A program made the position numbers and the translations under genes. The notes under the pieces were generated by a model. The model saw nothing but the letters and a program-made list of their open reading frames with translations. It made no database searches and was not told where the DNA came from. From positions 310,001 through 374,000 of the forward strand of contig CAXXRP010000010.1 of NCBI GenBank assembly GCA_963662375.2: DNA of 64,000 bases. The letters are read 5' to 3'. Below are positions 8,462-16,978 of this stretch, in pieces (within the stretch, counting starts at the first letter, position 1; each line of letters begins with the position of its first letter). This DNA is from UBA11612 sp963662375. Its GTDB lineage: Bacteria; Pseudomonadota; Alphaproteobacteria; Rhodospirillales; Rhodospirillaceae.

Positions 8462-8697
8462 CGCGGCTAGCTAGACAAATAATGAAAAGGGCCGCTTAAG
8501 TCATAGTCTATTAACTGTTTAATTAACTGCTTAGTATTGGGGATCGGGGCCAAATCGAATTAAATGATTGAGAAATGTGAAGTGGTGCGCGCTTCTAAAC
8601 AAACAACAACATTGGGGGGCGGAAATGCATCAGACAAGAACAATAATGCAGATACTCATTGGTTGTTTTCTGCTGGCTACGACGTCGCTATCAGTCC
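8462..8697. other. Gene-free AT-rich stretch with short direct repeat
   Basis: No coding sequence is recognisable. The octamer ATTAACTG occurs at 8510-8517 and again at 8522-8529 in an AT-rich patch, which could be a promoter or regulator site for whatever gene once began at 8698. No terminator hairpin with a T-run was seen after the gene at 8461. Confidence 0.35.
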
Positions 8698-8800
8698 ATG
8701 TTTGAGTCAATTGGACAGATCCCGGTTGAGGCCGCGAAAAAGTATGGTGATAAGACGGCCTTAGTTCTTTCGGATCGAAAAATGTCATTCAATAAACGTC
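8698..8800 (+). pseudogene. AMP-binding acyl-CoA ligase, N-terminal relic
   Basis: From the ATG at 8698 the frame reads MFESIGQIPVEAAKKYGDKT, then ALVLSDRKMSFNK, the standard opening of an adenylate-forming acyl-CoA synthetase (a helix, then DKTALVxxDRxxSF). After about 35 residues the similarity vanishes, and the frame runs on without recognisable content to 8943, overlapping the end of ligA. The remaining 470 or so residues of the enzyme are gone. Confidence 0.55.
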
Positions 8801-8929
8801 TCTCCAGAAAAGTTGTTGGGTTCAGTCATCTCGACGCGGATACCCTCGAATGGTCAAGGCCACCAGAATTTCGCCGCAGCTTACTTCGTCATTCGAAGGA
8901 TCCCAATATGGAGAAAGCAAGCGGGCGCG

Positions 8930-11023
8930 TCAGGAGCCGATGAGCTCGGTGTATTCGGCCTCGGTCATCACCTTTACGCCATGGCTTTGGGCGTCTTTCA
9001 GTTTCGAACCGGCGCCGGGGCCGGCGACAACGACGTCGGTTTTCTCAGATACGGACCCGGCCACCTTAGCGCCCAGGGATTGAGCACGCGCTTTTGCCTC
9101 GCTCCTGCTCATGGTCTCAAGCGTTCCCGTGAATACGATGGTCTTGCCCGCGATAGGGGAAGCGGCGATGTTCGGCCGGGCGGCGGCCTCTATTGTGATT
9201 TGACTCACAAGGGCGTCGAGCACGTCGCGATTGTGGTTCTCGGTGAAGAATGCCACTAAGTCTGTGGCGACTAAGCTTCCGATCTGTTCAATATTTACGA
9301 GATCCCTGTAAGCTTCAGACTCTTCATCCTGCGCGGCGATCATGGCGTCGCGCCAAGCCTCATACGTGCCGTAGGCTTGGGCGAGGACGCGTGCGGTGGC
9401 TTGCCCCACTTGGCGGATTCCAAGAGCATAAATGAGGCGCTCCAAGGAAATCGTGCGGCGGCTGTTGATGGAGATAAAAAGGTTCTCGGCCGATTTTGTA
9501 CCCCAGCCTTCGCGCGCCCTGAGGGGGGTGAGGGAGTTTTTGTCCTGCTCCTCCAGTGCAAACAGGTCCGCCGGGCCTGCGATGGTGCCGTCGGCAAAAA
9601 AAGCTTCGGTATGCTTGCCACCTAAACCTTCAATATTGAACGCATCCCGCGAGACGAAATGCTTGAGGCGTTGCACAGCCTGAGCCGGGCAGATCAGACC
9701 GCCGGTGCATCGGCGCACGGCCTCATCTTCTTCGCGCACCGCGAGACTTCCACAGACAGGGCATTTATCGGGGAACGTGTAGGGGGCACTGCTTTTTGGA
9801 CGCTTGTCCAGTATGACCTCGACGACCTGCGGGATAACCTCGCCGGCTCGCTGTATCACTACCGCGTCATCCTGGCGAATGTCCTTGCGCGCGATCTCGT
9901 CTTCGTTGTGCAGTGTGGCCCGGCTGACCACCACACCGCCGACGGTCACCGGCGTTAGGTGCGCGACCGGAGTGAGGGCACCGGTACGCCCTACCTGAAT
10001 TTCTATTCTTTCCAATACGGTTTCGGCGCGTTCGGCGGAATACTTGTGAGCAATGGCCCAGCGAGGTACACGGCTAACGAACCCAAGGCGGGCCTGAAGG
10101 TCCTTGCGGTTCACTTTATAAACAATACCGTCGATGTCGTATGGAAGGTTTGCCCGCTCCTCGCCAAGCTTGCTGTGGGCATCCAGCATTTTACCCACAG
10201 TTTTGCAGATGCTCGTGCGCTCGTTGACGGGGAAGCCCCACTGTTCCAACTGCATAAGAAAGTCCCAATGGGTCTCCCATCCTGAGCCTTCCAAAGCGCC
10301 GTAGGCATAGCAGAAAACTTTGAGCGGGCGCTCGGCCGTAATCTCAGGGTCAAGTTGACGCAGTGAACCCGCCGCGGCATTTCGCGGATTGGAGAAAATC
10401 TTGGCGCCCTTTTCCTCCTGCCCTTCGTTCATGGCCAGGAAGTCACCCTTTGTCATATATACTTCACCGCGCACGTCGATGAGTTTGGGGACTTCACCTT
10501 TAATCGTGTGCGGCAGAGCTTTGATCGTCTTGATATTAGCTGTAATGTCCTCGCCTTCGGTGCCGTCGCCGCGCGTGGCCGCCAAGGTAAGGTTGCCGTC
10601 CTCGTACCGAGCCGAGAAAGACACGCCGTCGATTTTGGGCTCGGCGGTCACTTCGATATTTCCGTCCGCCTCAAGTTTCAAGAAACGGCGAATGCCGTCG
10701 ATAAAATCCCTGACATCCTCTTCGGCGAAGGCGTTGCCCAGGGATAGCATCGGGACGGTATGCGCGATTTTTTTGAATCCGCGGGCCGGCGCAGCACCGA
10801 CGTTGTTGTTAGGGCTGTTGGCGCAAACAAGTCTTGGAAAGCGCTGTTCAATTGCGTCGTTCCGTTTGCGGAGCGCGTCGTAGGCCGCGTCGCTGATCGT
10901 AGGGGAGTCTTTCTGGTGATAGGCGATGTCGTGAGCGGCGATTTTTGCCGCGAGAGCCGCGAGGTCCTTTTTTGCCTGCATTTCTGTCAGGCTGTCGACG
11001 GCTATATCGCGAACCGATTTCAT
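8930..11023 (-). CDS. ligA: NAD-dependent DNA ligase LigA
   Basis: A full-length 697-residue NAD+-dependent DNA ligase that seals nicks in replication and repair. Domain Ia is at the N-terminus (AYHQKDSPTISDAAYDAL), followed by the adenylation site Lys in VTAEPKIDGVSFSARY and the nucleotidyl transferase core (TRGDGTEGEDITANI). Next come the OB fold, a four-Cys zinc finger (DKCPVCGS through RRCTGGLICPAQ), helix-hairpin-helix repeats and a C-terminal BRCT domain (KTIVFTGTLETMSRSEAKAR). The ATG at 11023 shares one base with the recN stop, so the two are translationally coupled. It is the last gene of the ftsZ-side envelope and repair block. Confidence 0.97.
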   Translation of the reverse strand: MKSVRDIAVDSLTEMQAKKDLAALAAKIAAHDIAYHQKDSPTISDAAYDALRKRNDAIEQRFPRLVCANSPNNNVGAAPARGFKKIAHTVPMLSLGNAFAEEDVRDFIDGIRRFLKLEADGNIEVTAEPKIDGVSFSARYEDGNLTLAATRGDGTEGEDITANIKTIKALPHTIKGEVPKLIDVRGEVYMTKGDFLAMNEGQEEKGAKIFSNPRNAAAGSLRQLDPEITAERPLKVFCYAYGALEGSGWETHWDFLMQLEQWGFPVNERTSICKTVGKMLDAHSKLGEERANLPYDIDGIVYKVNRKDLQARLGFVSRVPRWAIAHKYSAERAETVLERIEIQVGRTGALTPVAHLTPVTVGGVVVSRATLHNEDEIARKDIRQDDAVVIQRAGEVIPQVVEVILDKRPKSSAPYTFPDKCPVCGSLAVREEDEAVRRCTGGLICPAQAVQRLKHFVSRDAFNIEGLGGKHTEAFFADGTIAGPADLFALEEQDKNSLTPLRAREGWGTKSAENLFISINSRRTISLERLIYALGIRQVGQATARVLAQAYGTYEAWRDAMIAAQDEESEAYRDLVNIEQIGSLVATDLVAFFTENHNRDVLDALVSQITIEAAARPNIAASPIAGKTIVFTGTLETMSRSEAKARAQSLGAKVAGSVSEKTDVVVAGPGAGSKLKDAQSHGVKVMTEAEYTELIGS

Positions 11024-12699
11024 CACGACGCCGCACCCATCAAACTATCGGCGGCGGCACGGGCCTCGTCGGTGACGGATTCTCCGGCCAGCATGCGCGC
11101 GATCTCTTCACGGCTTTGTACGGTATCCAGAAGGTCCACCGTGGTGGTGGTCGCGCCGGCATGGGAGGTCTTGCTCACACGCCAATGGTGATCGCCCCGC
11201 GCGGCGACTTGCGGCGCATGGGTGACGACAAGAACCTGAACGGCCCCGGATAGTTTCGACAGCCGCTCGCCGACGGCATTGGCGGTGGCACCGCTTATCC
11301 CGGCGTCGATCTCGTCGAAGATCAGAGCGGCGCGGTCCTGGGTGCCGGCCAGCACCACTTTGAGGGCCAGCATAAAGCGGGCCAATTCACCGCCGGAGGC
11401 AATTTTATTGAGCGGTCCCGGCGGAAGGCCAGGGTTGGTCGCAACCTCGAAGCTAATTTTGTCGAGGCCTGCCGTGCCCCACGCCGACTCAGGTTTGACG
11501 GCGACAACGGTGCGGAATGTGGCCTTGTCCAACTTAAGTGGGGGCAATTCCTTGGCGACGAGCTTGTCCAGCGTACCCGCCGTGTCCTGCCGGGCTTTAC
11601 TGAGGGTCCCGGCAGCTTTTTCATAGGCGAGCCGCGCGGATTTCTCGTCCGTCGCAAGGCGCTTAACCGCTTCGTTGCAGTTGTCCAGGGCGGCAAGACG
11701 CATGGCGAGGAGGTCCATCACAGTGGGCAAATCGTCGACGGCGCAGGTGTGTTTCCGGGCGACGGCTTTGAGCGCAAATAATCGCTCTTCCGCGCGCTCC
11801 AGGGCGGCTGGATCGGCGTCGAACATCGGGCCGATGTGATCCAGTTCACGAAAAGCCTCACCAGTTTCGATGGCGGCGCGTTCCAGCGACTGGCACAAGG
11901 CGTCTAATTTCCCGTCCGCAAGAGGCGCGACTTTGGACAGGCGCGTGAACGCCGTGCGTAGCGCGGACTCCACATCCACATTGTTGGACACCGCGTTGCG
12001 CGCTTCCGTGAGGGCGTGAACAATCTGTTCACCGTGCCGCAGGCGCGAGCGGGTTTGAGACAGCGCGGATTCCTCGCCGCTCCTGGGCGCCAGAGCTTCC
12101 AATTCGGTGACCTGATGGCGCAGGGTGTCTTCCTCGCTTAGGGCCCAGGCGAGGTTGTCCTGCGCGGCGTTTAGTTCTTCGGCAGTGGCGCGCCAGGTTT
12201 GCCAAGCGTCAGCACAAGCCTGGTCAGTAGCGTCGCCGGTCTTGGCAATACGGTAAGCATCGAGGGCGGCAAGATGCGTGGCGGGGTCGAGCAAGCCATG
12301 AGTTTCGAATTGGCCGTGTATCTCTACCAGCATATCCCCCACCTTGCGCAATAACCCGACGCTGACCGGCTGGTCGTTGACGAATGCGCGGCTGCGCCCG
12401 TCCGTGCCGACGACACGACGTAACACCAACATATCGTCGAGGCCGATATCCTGTTCGCTCAAAAGCGTATGAGCGGGATGGTTGTTTGCGATGGTAAAGG
12501 ACGCGGTTACGGACAGTTTGTCGGCGCCGGAGCGGATCAGTCCGGCGTCGGACCGGCTGCCGATTGCCAAACCCAACGCGTCGATTACAATGGATTTGCC
12601 CGCGCCGGTTTCGCCGGTGAGGACACACAGGCCAGGCGCAAAATCCACTTCGAGCTTATCGACGACGACCACGTCGAGAATGGTCAGGTGCGTCAGCAT
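11023..12699 (-). CDS. recN: DNA repair protein RecN
   Basis: A 558-residue SMC-like ATPase of recombinational double-strand break repair. The N-terminal half carries Walker A in TGETGAGKSIVIDALGLA. The middle is a long charged coiled-coil region (ALSQTRSRLRHGEQIVHAL and onward). The C-terminal half has the ABC signature region SGGELARFMLALK and Walker B ALIFDEIDAGISG, then VLVVTHAPQVAARGDHH. Length matches the family. RecN follows bamD on the same strand with a 59 bp gap and couples to ligA, an order common in alphaproteobacteria. No SOS box was identified upstream. Confidence 0.97.
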   Translation of the reverse strand: MLTHLTILDVVVVDKLEVDFAPGLCVLTGETGAGKSIVIDALGLAIGSRSDAGLIRSGADKLSVTASFTIANNHPAHTLLSEQDIGLDDMLVLRRVVGTDGRSRAFVNDQPVSVGLLRKVGDMLVEIHGQFETHGLLDPATHLAALDAYRIAKTGDATDQACADAWQTWRATAEELNAAQDNLAWALSEEDTLRHQVTELEALAPRSGEESALSQTRSRLRHGEQIVHALTEARNAVSNNVDVESALRTAFTRLSKVAPLADGKLDALCQSLERAAIETGEAFRELDHIGPMFDADPAALERAEERLFALKAVARKHTCAVDDLPTVMDLLAMRLAALDNCNEAVKRLATDEKSARLAYEKAAGTLSKARQDTAGTLDKLVAKELPPLKLDKATFRTVVAVKPESAWGTAGLDKISFEVATNPGLPPGPLNKIASGGELARFMLALKVVLAGTQDRAALIFDEIDAGISGATANAVGERLSKLSGAVQVLVVTHAPQVAARGDHHWRVSKTSHAGATTTTVDLLDTVQSREEIARMLAGESVTDEARAAADSLMGAAS

Positions 12700-12758
12700 G
12701 CGACCCTCACACCAGCCTGTGGCGGTTCCCGGCTGTGCGCAACATAGGGCGGCCCGCG

Positions 12759-13616
12759 CTACCGATTATCGTTTGCGGGAGTCGTGCCTTGCGCGTCTTT
12801 TGCGCTCTGGCCCGCGGCAATCTGGCTTGTTCGCTCGCCGTCCAATAGCGCATAGGCGTCGCCGTACCACTCGGTCGCGGGGAAGTTGTAGCCTAGGACC
12901 GCCGCAAACTTGCGGGCTTCGTCGGGCAGGCCCAGCGCGGTGAACGCCTCGGACAGGCGGTAGAGGGCCTCGGGGACGTGACTGGTCTCACTGTAGTTTT
13001 CCACGACATTCTTGAAACGGTTAATGGCGGCGAGGAAATGACGCTGGTTGAGGTAAAACCGCGCTATTACCATTTCTTTGCCGGCTAAATGATCTAGCGT
13101 CAGATCAAGTTTTAGCCGGGCATCGCGTCCGTAGGGCGATGTTGGAAATCGCGTAATGACATCTTGGAGACTTTGCATCGCCTCTTGTGTCATCTCCTGG
13201 TCGCGGCGCACGTCAGCGATTTGCTCGTAGTAACACAATGCTTTCAGGTAGTAAGCGTATGCGACGTCGCGGTTACCGGGGTGCACGGCGATGAAGCGAT
13301 CGATCCGTGTGATGGCTTCGTCGTACTGGCCAGCGTGATAATGCCCGTACGCGGACATCAGCTTCGCTTTGGTCGCCCAAACAGAGTAGGGATGTTGACG
13401 CTCGACCTCATCGAAAAACATGGCGGCGTCTACATAACGGCCATCGTCCAGATATACGACGGCTTGGCTGTAAATTTCATAGACGCCCCGCTCGAGGTAT
13501 TCGATCTCCTCCTTATTGGAGCATGCCGACAACGTGATCATCGTCAGTGCCAGGAGCGCCGGTACGGCGATCTTCTGTCGCAGGTTCGAAAGGGTTGAGG
13601 TCGCGCTTTGAGCCAT
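12759..13616 (-). CDS. bamD: Outer membrane assembly lipoprotein BamD (ComL)
   Basis: BamD is the essential TPR lipoprotein of the BAM complex, which inserts beta-barrel proteins in the outer membrane. The chosen ATG at 13616 gives a lipoprotein signal peptide with lipobox LSAC (ALLALTMITLSACSNKE), so the mature N-terminal Cys is lipidated. TPR-like helices follow: VYEIYSQAVVYLDDGRY, AMFFDEVERQHPYSVWA, AITRIDRFIAVHPGN and YLNQRHFLAAINRFKNV. The frame stays open for 62 codons further upstream, but that stretch has no export signal and is rejected. The gene sits between lpxC and recN, 119 bp after lpxC. Confidence 0.95.
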   Translation of the reverse strand: MAQSATSTLSNLRQKIAVPALLALTMITLSACSNKEEIEYLERGVYEIYSQAVVYLDDGRYVDAAMFFDEVERQHPYSVWATKAKLMSAYGHYHAGQYDEAITRIDRFIAVHPGNRDVAYAYYLKALCYYEQIADVRRDQEMTQEAMQSLQDVITRFPTSPYGRDARLKLDLTLDHLAGKEMVIARFYLNQRHFLAAINRFKNVVENYSETSHVPEALYRLSEAFTALGLPDEARKFAAVLGYNFPATEWYGDAYALLDGERTSQIAAGQSAKDAQGTTPANDNR

Positions 13617-13735
13617 CGATGCCGGATGCGTTGGATGTGGTTGATTTACACTATGCCGGTTCTCGCGCGCAGCGACCGACGGGCGCAGTATACCATGCCC
13701 AAGCAAACTGTCACGTAGCCTGAAGCAAGAGGGTC

Positions 13736-14737
13736 CTAGGCGTAGGCCACCATATCCTGTCTGCTGTCCAGCCATGTGGCCGGTTCCGCCGGGTTGCGCC
13801 AAAGGTCAACCATCTCCCAGCAGGATTCGTCGGCGTATATCTGCCGCATCAGGTTGGCTGTATCGGCGTGGCTGGAGCACCGTCCCGTAAAATGGCCGAT
13901 GATTGGATGGCCAGTCAGATAAAGGTCGCCAATGGCGTCCAAGGCTTTGTGACGGACGAACTCATTCTCGTGGCGCAGGCCATCGTCATTCAGGATGCGG
14001 TCGCCGTCGACGACGATCGCATTGTCCAGAGTGCCGCCGCGGGCCAAGCCGGCTTCGCGCAGGGCGGTGACATCGGACAGAAGACCGAAGGTGCGAGCCT
14101 GACTGAGCTCGGTTTTGAAAACTTTCCGCCCAACCGTGAATGAACAGTTTTGCCGGCCTATGGCCTGGGCGCTGAAATCGATGTGAAACTCAATGTGCAA
14201 GCCGTCGGCATGAGGCCCGAGCGCGACCATCTTTTTGCCGTTGAAATACGACTTCCGTCTGACAATTTTTAGGGCTCTGCGGGGTTCGTCTTGTTCCACA
14301 ATGCCCGCGCATTCCATCAGGAAGATGAAGGGCGAGGCGCTGCCGTCCATCGCCGGGACTTCGGGTCCGTTAATTTCGACAATGGCGTTGTCGACCTCGG
14401 CGCCGTAAAACGCCGACATAAGATGCTCCACCGTTGCCACACCGATACCGTTTTGGTCGGCAATCACGGTGCACATATGGGAGTCCACCACCCGTGACCA
14501 CCGAGCCTCGATGGCGGCGCCGCCGCCCACTAGGTCTACACGTTTGAATACAATGCCTGTACTGGGCGCGGCCGGATGAAGCTTCATGGCCACGCGGACG
14601 CCGGAATGCAAGCCGACACCGGTACAACCGATTGAAGACTTTAGGGTTTTTTGAAGAATGGGGTTATTATTGCCGCCGGGGCTGGAATTGGCCAGAGACG
14701 CACCATAGGCGCGGGGGATACTAGCGTCAAAAGTCAT
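13736..14737 (-). CDS. lpxC: UDP-3-O-acyl-N-acetylglucosamine deacetylase LpxC
   Basis: A 333-residue LpxC, the committed Zn-dependent deacetylase of lipid A biosynthesis. Recognisable blocks are CTGVGLHSG near the N-terminus, the Zn-binding VEHLMSAFYGAEVDN, EVPAMDGSASPF, QARTFGLL and the second metal motif HKALDAIGDLYLTG with catalytic His in GHFTGRCSSH. The length is normal with a short extra N-terminal leader before the catalytic fold. In most alphaproteobacteria lpxC directly follows ftsZ. Here they are separated by 3.4 kb containing foreign-looking genes. Its own promoter must lie in the 290 bp upstream, where no gene is seen. Confidence 0.96.
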   Translation of the reverse strand: MTFDASIPRAYGASLANSSPGGNNNPILQKTLKSSIGCTGVGLHSGVRVAMKLHPAAPSTGIVFKRVDLVGGGAAIEARWSRVVDSHMCTVIADQNGIGVATVEHLMSAFYGAEVDNAIVEINGPEVPAMDGSASPFIFLMECAGIVEQDEPRRALKIVRRKSYFNGKKMVALGPHADGLHIEFHIDFSAQAIGRQNCSFTVGRKVFKTELSQARTFGLLSDVTALREAGLARGGTLDNAIVVDGDRILNDDGLRHENEFVRHKALDAIGDLYLTGHPIIGHFTGRCSSHADTANLMRQIYADESCWEMVDLWRNPAEPATWLDSRQDMVAYA

Positions 14738-15028
14738 ATCACCGATCTTTCTACACGCACCGCGCTGGCACAGAAGCCTACTTCAGCACAGCAGCCACTT
14801 AAGTGTAGCAACCCCCGAGACCGTGCTACAGCTCGCATTGTTACGAATTGAAGCGTATTTACAAGGATAAAGTTATGAAAAAACAATATTTTGGCGGCAT
14901 TTTACGGACATGTGGGCCTTGACGTAGCCACTTTCTTTTGCCTGCCCTCGGGAACCTGAACGGGGGCAGACCGGTGCTCCGGACAATTTCATTCCGCCGG
15001 CGAGGGGATTTTTTGCTCCCTTGCGATG
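14738..15028. other. lpxC upstream region, no gene seen
   Basis: A gene-free stretch between lpxC and the RND pump relic, AT-richer around 14840-14900. It should contain the lpxC promoter. An inverted-repeat-like segment with CCTGCCCTCGGGAACCTGAACGGG-type composition occurs near 14940-14970, but I could not define a clean terminator. No small ORF with a ribosome binding site was found. Confidence 0.35.
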
Positions 15029-15711
15029 TCAGGTTCTTCTCTCAGGCGTTCTTTTTAATGGTCGGCGGCGAGCAAGAGATAAACCCCCGGGCACAACAAA
15101 AAGCGTGAACAATGTGCCGATGGCAACACCAGAGGAGATCACCAATCCCATGTTATGGCGCGCTTCGGCGCCGGCACCGCTGGCCAACAGCAACGGCATG
15201 ACACTCAGCACCATTGCCCCGGTTGTCTTCAAAATGGGGTGGAGCCTAATTTCCGCGGCTAGTTCCACCGCTTCACGCCTACCGCTGCCATCGCGTTGAA
15301 GCTTATTTGCGAACTGAACAATGAGAATACTGTGCTTGCTGATGAGACCCATGAGGGTTACCAGCCCCACCTGTGTGTAAATGTTAATGGACGCGCCGCC
15401 GACGCCGAGGTTGATGAATAGCAACGCCCCGGCGATGGACACGGGCACCGACACAAGGATGATCAACGGATCGCGGAAGCTTTCGAATAGCGCGGCCAGC
15501 ACAAGGGTTATGATTATGAGCGCAAAGACGAATGTCGTTATAAAGCCCGTCTATTCTTGCATGAACCGACGCGACTCTCCGGCAAGGTCCGTTGTGTACC
15601 CCAGAGGCAATGTGTGCGCCGCAAGGTCCTGCATGAATGTCAGCACATCACCCATATAGACGCCAGCCGCCAAATTAGCTGAAACGGTTACCGCGTTCAT
15701 CTGCTGAAAGT
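15029..15711 (-). pseudogene. RND multidrug efflux permease, C-terminal remnant
   Basis: Only the last fifth of an AcrB/MdtB-type inner-membrane pump survives. The 157-codon end has FESFRDPLIILVSVPVSIAG, SKHSILIVQFAN and transmembrane helices typical of TM9-TM12. Upstream in the same frame, the expected FxQEGN turn reads RFMQE-stop-TGFITTF: a TAG at 15551-15553. Further back, QQMNAVTVSANLAAGVYMGD, the usual periplasmic porter segment, is recognisable, and a frame change is needed beyond about 15711. The first 800 or so residues and the membrane fusion partner are absent. The remnant lies in the insertion that separates lpxC from ftsZ. Confidence 0.8.
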
Positions 15712-15819
15712 GGCCGAACGACCGGGGGGACCGCTTTGGTTGTGAACTTTGCGATTGTTGCGGAGTTCATCTCCATAATACTTTGCCCCTTGCCGGTGGG
15801 ATACGCACCGTGCCTGGTA

Positions 15820-16602
15820 CTACCTGTGCTTAAAGGTCGGTTTGCGTTTTTCAACAAAGGCCGTCATGCCTTCTTTGCGGTCCTCGGTAGCAAAAGTGGA
15901 ATGGAAGACTCGGCGTTCGTAATGGACGCCTTCAGCCAATGTAGTCTCATACGCACGGTTCACCGCTTCTTTGGCCATCATGACGATGGGCATCGACAGA
16001 TTGGCGATCTTCTGCGCCGTTTTTACAGCGTCGTCGATGAGGTCGGGGGCCGGGACAATGCGGCTGACCAAGCCCGAGCGTTCGGCTTCCGCCGCGTCCA
16101 TGTTGCGTGCGGTCAGAATCATCTCCATCGCCTTGGACTTGCCAACAAAACGAGTCAGGCGTTGACTGCCGCCGGCGCCGGGAATGGTGCCGATACTGAT
16201 TTCCGGCTGTCCGAACACGGCGGTGTCCGCGGCAACTATAAAATCACACATCATGGCCAGCTCACAGCCGCCGCCCAGGGCATAGCCAGCCACCGCGGCG
16301 ATCACGGGCTTGCGGCACGTGGTGACACGCTCCCAACCTACCGTGATGAAATCCTTCAGGTAGGCTTCTATGTAGTCCTTGCCGACCATTTCTTTGATAT
16401 CTGCACCCGCGGCAAACGCCCTTTCACTGCCGGTCAATACAATGGCGCGGATGTTTGCGTCCTCTTCACAAGCATCCAAGGCCACGCCTAGGTCGCGCAC
16501 CAGTCCTGCGGACAGTGCGTTCAGGGCTTTCGGGCGATTGAGGGTGATGAGGCCCACATTGCCGCGGGTCTCGACGAGGACGTTTTCATAGGACATGGGC
16601 AT
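15820..16602 (-). CDS. Enoyl-CoA hydratase
   Basis: A 260-residue crotonase-fold enzyme that adds water across trans-2-enoyl-CoA in fatty acid beta-oxidation. The oxyanion-hole Gly region is SERAFAAGADIKEM, followed by AVAGYALGGGCELAMMCD with the first catalytic Glu context, and PEISIGTIPGAGGSQRL with the second catalytic Glu, as in the mitochondrial short-chain hydratase. The C-terminal helix FVEKRKPTFKHR is the normal end. Two ATGs (MPMSYEN) are possible and the start is not decided by the ribosome binding site. It is intact although placed in the insertion between ftsZ and lpxC, and probably has its own promoter. Confidence 0.93.
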   Translation of the reverse strand: MPMSYENVLVETRGNVGLITLNRPKALNALSAGLVRDLGVALDACEEDANIRAIVLTGSERAFAAGADIKEMVGKDYIEAYLKDFITVGWERVTTCRKPVIAAVAGYALGGGCELAMMCDFIVAADTAVFGQPEISIGTIPGAGGSQRLTRFVGKSKAMEMILTARNMDAAEAERSGLVSRIVPAPDLIDDAVKTAQKIANLSMPIVMMAKEAVNRAYETTLAEGVHYERRVFHSTFATEDRKEGMTAFVEKRKPTFKHR

Positions 16603-16978
16603 TCCAGTTACTTATAGAGATGAAAGGGATGACTGCTATGTTTAGAGGGAAACCCAAAGGGTTTCAACGCCCGGGTTTGTCGAAAAATCAATAGCTAGAG
16701 GGCGTTACAGAGTGTTGCGGCGCTGGATGGTTATGAAAAGGGTCGGCGTCGGACGATAGGGGGTTTTTGGACATGCTCCTGTCTTCCGATTGTCGGGCAC
16801 AGGCCCATCATCGAACGGCCGCTGTACAGGATAGCCGCATAGTTCCCATGGACATTGTGGACGAGCCCTTTGATTGGTGGTTGCTAAGCTAAACTGCCGC
16901 CCCTTCGCTCGTCACCACGATTTCCATGTCCGTGTTATAGTCACTCATCGAAGATTTTTCGATTCAAGGGCAGGGGCC
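16603..16978. other. Divergent promoter region between enoyl-CoA hydratase and msrP
   Basis: A 376-base gene-free stretch between two divergently read genes, so promoters for both should lie here. A minus-strand frame from near 16775 reads MSKNPLSSDADPFHNHPAP for about 28 codons to a stop, but it lacks a convincing ribosome binding site and is not called. No repeat or terminator was recognised. Confidence 0.4.

Noticed and set aside
8510..8529. CtrA-binding box from the TTAAC-like repeats
   Set aside because: CtrA sites need TTAA-N7-TTAAC; the spacing here is wrong (the TTAA words are 4 or 8 bases apart).
13617..13802. Upstream extension of bamD by 62 codons
   Set aside because: The stretch has no export signal and would bury the lipobox 80 residues in; the ATG at 13616 gives a proper lipoprotein leader.
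15736..16491. A 251-codon plus-strand open frame opposite the enoyl-CoA hydratase
   Set aside because: The minus strand carries a complete crotonase with both catalytic Glu contexts; the plus-strand translation resembles nothing and lacks a ribosome binding site.
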